A program made the position numbers and the translations under genes. A model generated the notes under the pieces. That model saw only the letters and a list, made by a program, of their open reading frames with translations. It made no database searches and was not told where the DNA came from. Positions 1 to 7,590 of a DNA stretch of 64,000 nucleotides are shown here, one piece after another. Source of the stretch: Lacinutrix sp. Hel_I_90 (GTDB lineage Bacteria; Bacteroidota; Bacteroidia; Flavobacteriales; Flavobacteriaceae). The DNA lies in NCBI RefSeq assembly GCF_000934685.1, contig NZ_JYNQ01000001.1:2158501-2222500 (forward strand), written 5' to 3'. Each line of letters opens with the position of its first letter. The stretch's first letter is position 1.

Positions 1-293
1 TCATCATTGTATTCGTCACCAAACTTAACTACTAAATCAAACTCATTTTCTAGAGGTTGATCATAAGGTTCATTAGTAACATCACAATTGACGTTAACGG
101 TTCCTGAAACTTCAAAATGCAGTTCTAAAAGTGTTGTCTTTTTTTCTAAAATTACATTCACTTTTAAATCACTTCTATTGAAGTCTTCATACTCAAAATA
201 TTCAAAGAACTTATTGTCAATATCGTAATCAAAATGATGTTTTCCTACTTTTAAACCTACAAATGGAATTGTAAACGCTTTCAATGGCTTCAT
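1..293 (-). CDS. DUF177 (YceD-like) protein, 3' part outside window
   Basis: The frame is open from an ATG at 293 to the window edge, giving about 97 residues that begin MKPLKAFTIPFVGLKVGKHH. This N-terminus and the acidic, beta-rich continuation resemble the DUF177/YceD family. In many bacteria that gene lies just upstream of rpmF and is linked to 23S rRNA accumulation or ribosome assembly. It lies 83 bases downstream of pdxA on the same strand, and pdxA-DUF177-rpmF is a common flavobacterial order, so rpmF is expected just outside the window. A GTG two codons upstream is an alternative start. The two-cysteine motif expected in the C-terminal half cannot be checked because the gene is truncated here. 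Confidence 0.75.
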   Translation of the reverse strand, partial: MKPLKAFTIPFVGLKVGKHHFDYDIDNKFFEYFEYEDFNRSDLKVNVILEKKTTLLELHFEVSGTVNVNCDVTNEPYDQPLENEFDLVVKFGDEYND

Positions 294-376
294 TTTCACA
301 TCTATTTTGAGCCTGCAAATATACAAATTTTTATTTATTCAACAGACTTATGAACAATTTTTTATATTCTCCTTTT

Positions 377-1444
377 TTAAGCTCTTTTTTGATCTTCAAA
401 TCGCTTTCTTTTTGATATTGCCAAAGGGTTTTTATGTAAGACCTCATACTCTCTTCTATTGTTGTATATACTAACGGCTGTAAAGAGTGCTTCTTTAAAA
501 GAACCCGTATCTGCCGTCCCTTTTCCTGCAATTTCATAAGCGGTTCCATGATCTGGAGAGGTTCTTATCTTATTTAATCCTGCCGTAAAATTAACACCCT
601 GACCAAAAGAGAGGGTCTTAAAAGGGATTAAACCTTGATCATGATAAGCGGCAATAATGGCATCAAAACTCTTATAATTATCAGAGCCAAAAAAACTGTC
701 TGCTGCATAAGGACCGAAAACCAATTTACCACTTTCTTTAATTTTTTGTAGTGTTGGACGCATGACCACATCGTCTTCATTTCCAATAACACCATTATCT
801 CCTGTATGTGGATTTATTCCTAAAACAGCGATGCGCGGTTTTCTAATTCTAAAATCCTTTTTAAGTGAATGATAAACTGTTTCAATTTTTTTAGTAATTA
901 GCTCTGGCGAAATATGACTTGAAATATCTTTTACTGGTACATGGTCTGTTAATAAGCCCACGCGCAAAGTATCGGTTACCATAAACATTAAACTATCGCC
1001 TTCTAACTCCTGATTTAAATAATCTGTATGGCCAGGGAATTTAAAGGTTTCAGACTGTATATTGCTTTTATTAATTGGGGCGGTTACCAAGACATCTATA
1101 TCGTCACCTTTTAATGCCTTTGTTGCTGCTTCCAAAGATTTAATGGCATAAGCTCCAATTTTAGGGTCTTCTTTTCCAAAACTTATATCTACATTTTCCT
1201 TCCAACAGTTAAAAACATTAACCTTGCCATGTATAATTTGATTGGCACTTTGAATGCTATTTAAATTAACCTCTAGATTGAAATGGTTTTTAACAAAAGT
1301 CATCGTTTTAATTGAGGCAAAGATAACGGGCGTAAAAAACTCTAACATTCTTGAATCTTCAAAAATTTTAAGTACGATTTCTGCGCCAACACCGTTTAAA
1401 TCCCCTATAGAAATACCTGCGATTATTTTTTCTTCTTTCTTCAT
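377..1444 (-). CDS. pdxA: 4-hydroxythreonine-4-phosphate dehydrogenase
   Basis: PdxA oxidises 4-phosphohydroxy-L-threonine with NAD in the DXP-dependent route to pyridoxal phosphate. The 355-residue protein has the family landmarks in order: N-terminal GISIGDLNGVGAEI, TAPINK near residue 118, FPGHTDYL, GLLTDHVP, GINPHTGDNG and AYHDQGLIPFK, ending with the SPDHGTAYEIAGKG block. The metal-binding histidines lie in the GHTDYL, DHVP and YHDQGL motifs. Length is normal for the family (about 330-360). It is divergent from ribE, and the 66-base gap between them carries a Bacteroidota-type -7 box for this gene. The ATG start is supported by the N-terminal match. Confidence 0.97.
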   Translation of the reverse strand: MKKEEKIIAGISIGDLNGVGAEIVLKIFEDSRMLEFFTPVIFASIKTMTFVKNHFNLEVNLNSIQSANQIIHGKVNVFNCWKENVDISFGKEDPKIGAYAIKSLEAATKALKGDDIDVLVTAPINKSNIQSETFKFPGHTDYLNQELEGDSLMFMVTDTLRVGLLTDHVPVKDISSHISPELITKKIETVYHSLKKDFRIRKPRIAVLGINPHTGDNGVIGNEDDVVMRPTLQKIKESGKLVFGPYAADSFFGSDNYKSFDAIIAAYHDQGLIPFKTLSFGQGVNFTAGLNKIRTSPDHGTAYEIAGKGTADTGSFKEALFTAVSIYNNRREYEVLHKNPLAISKRKRFEDQKRA

Positions 1445-1480
1445 TAATAATGATAACTATTGTTCGTAATTTTATAGTCA

Positions 1481-1488
1481 CAAATTTA
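1481..1488 (-). promoter_or_regulatory. TAnnTTTG -7 box for pdxA
   Basis: On the minus strand this reads TAAATTTG, matching the Bacteroidota -7 consensus. A start site about 7 bases downstream would give a leader of about 30 bases before the pdxA ATG. No clear -33 TTG is seen at normal spacing, so the call rests on the -7 match and position. Confidence 0.45.
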
Positions 1489-1510
1489 ACCAAATAATAC
1501 AGTTAAAAGT

Positions 1511-2101
1511 ATGTTTACCGGAATTATTGAAACGATAGGAACTGTAACTCAATTACAAAAAGAAGCCACTAACCTTCATATTTCTCTTAAAAGCACGATC
1601 ACTTCTGAATTAAAAATTGATCAAAGCGTTGCGCACAATGGGGTTTGTTTAACCGTTGTTAACATCAGTGGTGATGAATATACTGTAACGGCTATTCAAG
1701 AAACATTACAAAAAACGACCATTGGAAAACTTACTATTGGTGAACACGTAAACCTAGAACGCGCGATGAAGTTAGGAGACCGCCTGGATGGGCACTTAGT
1801 TCAAGGCCATGTGGATCAAACGGCGACCTGCACTAAAGCACAAGAAACCAAAGGAAGTTGGGCTTATACTTTTAAGTATGATTCTTCTTTAAATAATATT
1901 ACCATTGAAAAAGGCTCTATAACCGTTAATGGTGTGAGTCTAACTGTTGTTGATTCTAAAACAGATGAATTTAGTGTGGCTATAATTCCTTATACCTTTG
2001 AAAACACAAACTTTAATACGTTTCAAGTGGGCACAGAAGTAAACTTAGAATTTGATGTTATTGGTAAATACGTTTCCAGATTAAACGCATTAAATAATTA
2101 A
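1511..2101 (+). CDS. ribE: Riboflavin synthase (alpha chain)
   Basis: This enzyme dismutates two 6,7-dimethyl-8-ribityllumazines into riboflavin. The 196-residue protein starts with the hallmark MFTGIIE and contains two homologous barrel repeats. The first has NGVCLTVV and the GDRLDGHLVQGHVD block, and the second has NGVSLTVVD and an IIPYTFENT segment. Length is normal. No FMN riboswitch is visible in the short upstream gap shared with pdxA. Its last codon overlaps by four bases the end of the convergent PID-CTERM gene. Some genomes call this gene ribC. Confidence 0.97.
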   Translation: MFTGIIETIGTVTQLQKEATNLHISLKSTITSELKIDQSVAHNGVCLTVVNISGDEYTVTAIQETLQKTTIGKLTIGEHVNLERAMKLGDRLDGHLVQGHVDQTATCTKAQETKGSWAYTFKYDSSLNNITIEKGSITVNGVSLTVVDSKTDEFSVAIIPYTFENTNFNTFQVGTEVNLEFDVIGKYVSRLNALNN

Positions 2102-2307
2102 ATACTTTTTCTTTTTAGTTGATACATTTTATATATACCATAAAGAAAACCAGCCACCAATAATAAGTAAACACCATCATCTATTGGCACCAACTGTGGA
2201 GGTGAAGGTGGACGCTGCTGCAGCGGCTCCGGAGGCGATTGGGATGAGCACACAAAACTTATTAATATTAATAAGACTGAGGCGAATGTCTTTTTATATT
2301 TTATCAT
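2098..2307 (-). CDS. Small proline-rich PID-CTERM-type membrane protein
   Basis: This is a 70-residue protein starting at the ATG at 2307, which places a signal peptide (MIKYKKTFASVLLILISFVC) at the very N-terminus. A longer in-frame start 10 codons upstream would bury that signal. A short proline-rich linker (SPPEPLQQRPPSPPQ) follows, then PIDDGVYLLLVAGFLYGIYK and a basic tail. The PID motif, hydrophobic helix and Lys/Arg end match the PID-CTERM putative sorting tail seen in small Bacteroidota proteins. Function is unknown; such tails are thought to be sorting or processing signals. The gene converges on ribE with a four-base overlap. Confidence 0.7.
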   Translation of the reverse strand: MIKYKKTFASVLLILISFVCSSQSPPEPLQQRPPSPPQLVPIDDGVYLLLVAGFLYGIYKMYQLKRKSI

Positions 2308-2370
2308 AATCAGGCGTAAATGTATAAAAAAAAGCATTTAAACAAAACTTTTCAACACTTTATTCGTTGA

Positions 2371-2398
2371 AAAAACTCTACGAACGGTAGTTTTTTTC
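2371..2398. terminator. Weak hairpin with A and T flanks
   Basis: A CTAC/GTAG stem with a five-base loop sits between an A run and a T run in the gap downstream of the minus-strand regulator/kinase pair. It could terminate that operon in the minus direction. The stem is short and has a two-base internal mismatch, so confidence is low. Confidence 0.35.
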
Positions 2399-2593
2399 GA
2401 TAAACTACCCAATGATCACTAAAACCACCCGTTTCTGTTCACTCATATTCACTCAAAACAGATTATTAATTGTTATTTACTTTTTGATTATTAAATAACT
2501 CTAATCTTAAAATATTGAAATTCAACGGCACAGCTTTCTAAATTTACAATTTCTAGTTTTCGATTCTTAAGAGATTCAAAAATGCTTGTACTA

Positions 2594-3346
2594 TTAACGA
2601 TGCATTTGATCTAATATTTCAATAACATCGCTTTTCTTTCTAACAGATACCGGTACATTTTCGCCATTTTTTAACATTAAATAACCGCCATCTGTTTTTA
2701 TAAAAGCACTAATACACTGTAAATTGACCAAGTGACTTTGGTGTACACGCAAGAACTCATATGGTTGTAGCATATCGCTAAAGTATTTTAAGGTTTTAGT
2801 AACAAAAACCTTTTTACCATTTTGTAAATGGAAAATCGTGTTATTACTGTCTGACTCACAACGCACAATATCATCGAGGTTAACAATTATAATTTTATCA
2901 AGGGTATGTAACGATATTTTATCTGGCTTTTTTTCGGGCGCAGATAAGGTGTCTTTTAAAATATTCAAGCGCTCTTGCGAGGGTTGAATTTGTGCTTTGG
3001 CGCGTTTTATGGCTTGATCTAACTCTTCATGAGTATAGGGTTTTAAAACATAATCTATAGCGGCAAACTTAAACGCTTTAATCGCAAACTCATCACTCGC
3101 TGTAACAAAAATGATTTTCGCTTTTAAGTCTGGAAAAATCTCTAAAACATCAAAACCAGTACCATCTCCTAACATAATATCTAAAAACAAAATATCTGGC
3201 TGCTGTTTTCTTAAAGACTTGGCTGCTTCAACAACGCTTTGCGCCGTATCTATAATTTTAATCTCTGGATGTCTGACTTCTATATCTCTTTTTAAAAGCT
3301 GCATAGCATCTAATAAATCTTCTATAATAATGGCTGTAAGTGTCAT
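2594..3346 (-). CDS. LytTR-family response regulator
   Basis: This 250-residue two-component regulator has a receiver domain (residues about 1-120) with acidic pair E9/D10, phospho-acceptor D56 in LFLDIML, a T/S switch in FVTAS and K102 in LKPY. A LytTR DNA-binding domain fills the C-terminal half and includes VRCESDSNNT, TKTLKYF and FLRVHQSHLVN. The gene starts directly after the stop codon of the upstream sensor kinase, so the two are one operon and a cognate pair. LytTR regulators usually bind paired direct repeats. The target genes cannot be named from the window. Membership is clear; the physiological role is unknown. Confidence 0.93.
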   Translation of the reverse strand: MTLTAIIIEDLLDAMQLLKRDIEVRHPEIKIIDTAQSVVEAAKSLRKQQPDILFLDIMLGDGTGFDVLEIFPDLKAKIIFVTASDEFAIKAFKFAAIDYVLKPYTHEELDQAIKRAKAQIQPSQERLNILKDTLSAPEKKPDKISLHTLDKIIIVNLDDIVRCESDSNNTIFHLQNGKKVFVTKTLKYFSDMLQPYEFLRVHQSHLVNLQCISAFIKTDGGYLMLKNGENVPVSVRKKSDVIEILDQMHR

Positions 3347-6346
3347 TTAATAATCTGTTTCTAGTGGTATATTAAAGGTAATATTTGTACCCGAAATGAT
3401 ACCCTCTTGGTTTACAATTTCCTTAATTTTCAGTACATTTTTCCCAGAAAGGGACTCCAGGCGTTCTTCAGTCACAGTCAGCGCCATAGATTGATGATCG
3501 GTCTTTGGTTTGTTTTTTTGCGATTCATAAATACCAATACCATTGTCTGAAATAGAACAGTGCAGCTGGTTTTTAGTCGTATTGAAAACTATTTTAAGCA
3601 CTCCATCACGTTTTCCTTTTAAAATACCATGCCTGATTGCATTTTCTACAAAAGGCTGAATAAGCATGGGAGGCACAAGAATTTCTTCGGGATCTAAATC
3701 TGAATGCACTTTAATTTCATAATTAAAATCTTTAGCTGCCATAAGTTTTTCTACTTCAATATAATCCTGCAATGTTTTAATTTCCTGTGCTAAACTAATC
3801 GTGTCTTTTCTTGAATTCATTAAAGTGTTGCGTAACAAGGTCGCAAAACTATTAATGGTTGTATTCATCTTCTCAGGCTTTGTGGTGGCCATCGCTTTAA
3901 TACCATTGAGCACATTAAAAATGAAATGCGGATTCATTTGTAAGCGCAACGCCTTTTGTTCTAAAGTTAACAAGTGATTGGCGAGCTCTAATCGCTCAGT
4001 TTCGGCTGCATTCTCTTTTTTCACTCTTTTAATATAGCCTAAGGCTAAAATTGACAAAAGTGAAATTGTGGACAGAATTACCAACCATTGAAATCCTGCT
4101 TTTTTATACAACGGACTCTCTATATAAAATCCAAAACTAATCGGGTCGCTTTCTTCCCAACGGTAATTTCGTGACTGTACAAAAAATGTGTGTGCACCAA
4201 AAGCCAATCCGGAAAGGTTTTGAGTCGTATCTCCCGTCCAAGGACTCCATTCTGTATCGTTAAGTTTTGTACGGAATTGTATGTCGTTTGGGTGATCTAA
4301 ATCCACACTCGCATATTGAAAACTAACTTGCCGTTGGTTGGGGTTTAGCTGAAGTGTTTTGTTACTATTTGTCCATGTTTTTAAGTTAATGGAATCCACA
4401 CTTTTATAATCTATTTTAAGCTCTTGAAAAAAGAGGTTAGGCTTCCGGCTTTTTTGATTGCTTTCACTTGGCTGAAATTTTGTTAACCCATAAATAGTAC
4501 CAAACCACAGGTTTCCATTCGCGTCTTTTTCAACAGCGTTTAAGCAGGTTTCAATACCTAAAAAACCATCATTTCTACCAAAATGGAACACATCTAGAAT
4601 AGTATGCTCTTGATTTAGTAAAATTTTATCGACACCGCGCTCGCTTCCAGCCCATAAATTACCCTGGTTATCGAAAATAAGTTGATATATATTTTTTGAA
4701 CTCAGTGTTTTATCTCCCTTGAGTTTTTCAAAATTAGTATAGTCGTTTGTTTTATTAAACCAGATGCCTTGACCGGCAGTACCAATAAACAGCGTTTCAT
4801 TATTAAATACTAAAGAGTTTATAGTTGTTTGGTTATTTAAAACCGCTCCTAAGTGGTGCACCTTACTATTTTCTATATAACCTATTTGTCCGTTTTTTGT
4901 GGCATACCAAAGTTGATGGTCTCGCGCAATCATATCCTTTATATATAGGTCTTCTATACCCTCATTTATTCCAAATGTTTTTCTAATGACTAGGCTATCA
5001 TTTTCAGGATAGTAGTTAAACTTGATAATGCCACTAGAATAGGTCGCTGCGTAGATCGCCTGTTTATCCACTTGTATTTTACGAATCCAATCGTTAGGAA
5101 AACCAGTATCTGTATTGAGCAGATGGTTTTTAATGGTTTCTATTTTGAAGACCTCGGTAGAATCTGCAGACAAACTATCGCCCGTTTTCGTCTCTCGAAA
5201 TAATAAACCACGACCGTCTGATCCTGCCCAAATGTTTCCATTAGCATCGCTAGTGATGGTTTTTATTTTTACATCAGCAAAATGCTTGTATGGTTTAATA
5301 TGGTGAATGCCTGCTGAATCCATCCGGCTCAAACCGGCCTCCGAACTTGAGAAATAAAGACCGTCGTTGGCTTGATGTAGAGCATACACACGATTCCCTT
5401 TTAGACCTGAGTTAACCGAGTAATGTTTAAAATTATTTTGAAAATATTTATACAAGCCACCACCAGAAGTTGCAATCCAAATATTACCTTGTTTATCTAC
5501 AATAACCTTTCTAATGTGGGCCACATTCAAACCGTTTTTCGCATTTAAAAAGGCCTTCTCATTATTTGTTTTTGTATCAATAATTAAAATACCGTCGTTG
5601 TCTGTCGCTACCCAAAGTTCTGTTTCGTTTTGAATAGACAAACTATTAATGCGTAAGGGTTCCCGCAGTAAAATAGGATTTTCCAGATCTTCAAGGTCAA
5701 AAACAAAGGTGCCATCGTCAAAGGTTGACGCATAGATTTTATTTTGGTATGAAAGTGCCGCAGAGAAGTTATTAGACTCTAATTTTTTGAAGCTTTTCAT
5801 TGCGCTTTGTAAAGCTTTCAACTTATAAAACCCTTGGTTTGTAGCGATCCAGAAAAAATCATTTTTAAAAATAATCGCGTTAATTGAACTGGAGTCAATC
5901 TCTGGGTTTATAGTAACCTTAGTAAGTGTTTCTGCATTAGTAAGTTTATAAATGCCGCGTTTTGTAGCGAGATAAATGGTGTTGTTAAAATGATATATTT
6001 TATTCACCTGCGGCGCTTCACGATTTAAAAACGTCGCTTTAGTTTTAATAGACAACCCGTTTTTGGTTCCTATGTAAAGCTTTTCATTTAAAGCTAATAA
6101 TGCAAAAATATAATTAGATTGCAGACCGTCGCTTTCATTCCATACGTCAAAAGTACTGCCATTAAAACGACTCAATCCGCCACCCTGTGTGCCTAACCAC
6201 AAATACCCCCTCTCGTCTTGAATCACATCGTAAACCTGAGATTGTGGCAAACCATCTTCAATAGTATAGCCTCTTAGTTTTTTGTTTTGCGAAAAAACAG
6301 CACTAGTACTAATTAAAAGGATTAAAAATGTGAGCAGTCGTTTCAA
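3347..6346 (-). CDS. Periplasmic propeller sensor histidine kinase (LytS-type)
   Basis: This is a membrane sensor of about 1,000 residues. A signal peptide (MKRLLTFLILLISTSAVFSQ) is followed by many two-component propeller repeats with GYLWLGTQGGGL, GNIWIATSGGGLY and GNLWAGSERGVD signatures. A Y_Y_Y domain, one transmembrane helix, a His_kinase box (QMNPHFIFNVLNGIKA) and an HATPase with PPMLIQPFVENAIRHG and SDNGIGI follow. The open frame continues upstream to a TTG at 6373, but that codon lies inside a TAnnTTTG box. The TTG at 6346 gives a standard signal peptide and is preferred. Propeller sensors of this kind often respond to carbohydrates or other nutrients in Bacteroidota; the ligand here is unknown. 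It is operonic with the LytTR regulator. Confidence 0.9.
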   Translation of the reverse strand: MKRLLTFLILLISTSAVFSQNKKLRGYTIEDGLPQSQVYDVIQDERGYLWLGTQGGGLSRFNGSTFDVWNESDGLQSNYIFALLALNEKLYIGTKNGLSIKTKATFLNREAPQVNKIYHFNNTIYLATKRGIYKLTNAETLTKVTINPEIDSSSINAIIFKNDFFWIATNQGFYKLKALQSAMKSFKKLESNNFSAALSYQNKIYASTFDDGTFVFDLEDLENPILLREPLRINSLSIQNETELWVATDNDGILIIDTKTNNEKAFLNAKNGLNVAHIRKVIVDKQGNIWIATSGGGLYKYFQNNFKHYSVNSGLKGNRVYALHQANDGLYFSSSEAGLSRMDSAGIHHIKPYKHFADVKIKTITSDANGNIWAGSDGRGLLFRETKTGDSLSADSTEVFKIETIKNHLLNTDTGFPNDWIRKIQVDKQAIYAATYSSGIIKFNYYPENDSLVIRKTFGINEGIEDLYIKDMIARDHQLWYATKNGQIGYIENSKVHHLGAVLNNQTTINSLVFNNETLFIGTAGQGIWFNKTNDYTNFEKLKGDKTLSSKNIYQLIFDNQGNLWAGSERGVDKILLNQEHTILDVFHFGRNDGFLGIETCLNAVEKDANGNLWFGTIYGLTKFQPSESNQKSRKPNLFFQELKIDYKSVDSINLKTWTNSNKTLQLNPNQRQVSFQYASVDLDHPNDIQFRTKLNDTEWSPWTGDTTQNLSGLAFGAHTFFVQSRNYRWEESDPISFGFYIESPLYKKAGFQWLVILSTISLLSILALGYIKRVKKENAAETERLELANHLLTLEQKALRLQMNPHFIFNVLNGIKAMATTKPEKMNTTINSFATLLRNTLMNSRKDTISLAQEIKTLQDYIEVEKLMAAKDFNYEIKVHSDLDPEEILVPPMLIQPFVENAIRHGILKGKRDGVLKIVFNTTKNQLHCSISDNGIGIYESQKNKPKTDHQSMALTVTEERLESLSGKNVLKIKEIVNQEGIISGTNITFNIPLETDY

Positions 6347-6370
6347 ATGCAATGTATTATATAATAGAAA

Positions 6371-6388
6371 CAAATATAGGCAAACCTA
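6371..6388 (-). promoter_or_regulatory. Two overlapping TAnnTTTG boxes before the sensor kinase
   Basis: On the minus strand TAGGTTTG (6388-6381) is followed at once by TATATTTG (6378-6371). Both match the Bacteroidota -7 consensus. The proximal one would start transcription near 6364, 18 bases before the TTG start chosen for the kinase. This argues against the upstream TTG start at 6373. Confidence 0.5.
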
Positions 6389-6452
6389 TAGTATCCCGTT
6401 TTAATTTATTTTCACGCTTTAGCGTTTGTCCTATAGAAGGAGGTAAACGTTA

Positions 6453-6492
6453 AAAACACTACGAACTAATGAAAGCACGTAGTGTTTAGTTT
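6453..6492 (-). terminator. Intrinsic terminator after the SH3-like gene
   Basis: A perfect 10-base stem (AAACACTACG with its complement) has a 14-base loop and is followed in the minus direction by a T run. It lies 20-60 bases beyond the stop of the SH3-like gene and is well placed to end that transcript before the kinase promoter. Confidence 0.75.
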
Positions 6493-6517
6493 TTGATAAT
6501 TTAAATACTTTAACCCC

Positions 6518-7213
6518 CTAATTATCAAAAAGTGAACAAGAATCTGTTCCAGAAATAGCGTCAACCAGCGCCACTACTTCAGTCGTTTTTTTGAATGTAT
6601 TGTTTTTCCACACCACATAAAGTGCGTTTTCTATCGTGTCACAAGTTTCGCCGTCAATAAGACTTAAGCTTATAATATCGTCTACACCTTGCATCCCTTT
6701 ATTCCCTAAGTTTGTTACGTTTTCGTAGTTTAATGCTTGGGATGTAATGGTTAGTCTATCGATTTCCACACCGTTTTTCACCGCTCTTATCTGGTAGTTT
6801 TTTGTGGCGTCTGCATCGTCGCTTCCTTTTATTCCTTTTTCACCAAAGACAAACATAATGGCTGGGTCTGCAGTGCTGCTCATAGTTTTTTGCGAAATTA
6901 GTCCGCCCCAAATCCAACCTGTGTCTGGACCGACTGTTATTTTATAGAAGCTACTGGTTACCCCATTTAAAGTAATGGCGTTTTTACTTTTTTCTAACAA
7001 TCTTACTTTCATACCAATTGGTAAGGTTGTTATTTTCTGGCATTGCGTTGCTGGGCAATCTCTTAAAGCCACATCGTTGGCCAATAAATATTTTGAAGAT
7101 TTTGTTACTGTGGCATGTGCATAAGTGTCGAAAGTCACTTCTTTGTTTTGAGCAAATACGTTAGTGGCAATTAATACTACTACTGCGGCGATTGTGTTTC
7201 TTAGATTTTTCAT
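6518..7213 (-). CDS. Secreted SH3-like domain protein of unknown function
   Basis: This 231-residue protein has a signal peptide (MKNLRNTIAAVVVLIATNVFA). The next part (residues about 35-105) resembles a bacterial SH3 domain: ANDVALRDCPATQCQKITTL, then GMKVRLLEKS and GPDTGWIWGGLIS. The pattern of a variable start, a hydrophobic core strand and a closing GWIWG strand is typical of SH3b modules that bind peptide or wall. The C-terminal half has no family I recognise; it carries conserved-looking cysteines (ETCDTIEN, TDSCSLF). It is monocistronic, with its own -7 box and terminator. Exported location is well supported, function is not. Confidence 0.75.
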   Translation of the reverse strand: MKNLRNTIAAVVVLIATNVFAQNKEVTFDTYAHATVTKSSKYLLANDVALRDCPATQCQKITTLPIGMKVRLLEKSKNAITLNGVTSSFYKITVGPDTGWIWGGLISQKTMSSTADPAIMFVFGEKGIKGSDDADATKNYQIRAVKNGVEIDRLTITSQALNYENVTNLGNKGMQGVDDIISLSLIDGETCDTIENALYVVWKNNTFKKTTEVVALVDAISGTDSCSLFDN

Positions 7214-7251
7214 GATAATTTGTTTTAGAGTGTTATTGTTTGTTTACACTT

Positions 7252-7259
7252 CAAAGGTA
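7252..7259 (-). promoter_or_regulatory. TAnnTTTG -7 box for the SH3-like gene
   Basis: Reads TACCTTTG on the minus strand, giving a predicted start near 7245 and a leader of about 32 bases. No convincing -33 TTG is present. Confidence 0.45.
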
Positions 7260-7590
7260 TCATGAGGATCCCCTTTAATTTGGACGGTTTTAGTATTCGT
7301 AGCCGTTAAACTAGAATTCGTTATAAGCGCACAACCTTTACTCTAGAATGGAGATAAAATCGATTAAGACTCAAAAAAAAAAACAAACAACACAGAGCAC
7401 CCTTAATAAGCTATTAAAAAACACTAATTGCACTGTAAAATAAAATTCTTTTTTGTTAAAAATTTTAAATAAAACCAATGGTTAAGTTAAAATATTTCAT
7501 TTTAAATAATTTTAGGACCGTTATTTGTTCTAACTTAGGTACTGATTATCAAACCACTAGAATCCAATTAATCTCAAAAATCCATTACGT
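7260..7590. other. Intergenic region between divergent genes, no gene seen
   Basis: This 331-base AT-rich gap separates the divergent SH3-like and M28 genes. It contains an 11-A run near 7376 and several TTTAAA-rich patches. I find no conserved reading frame, RNA signature or strong promoter match for the M28 gene. Confidence 0.5.
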
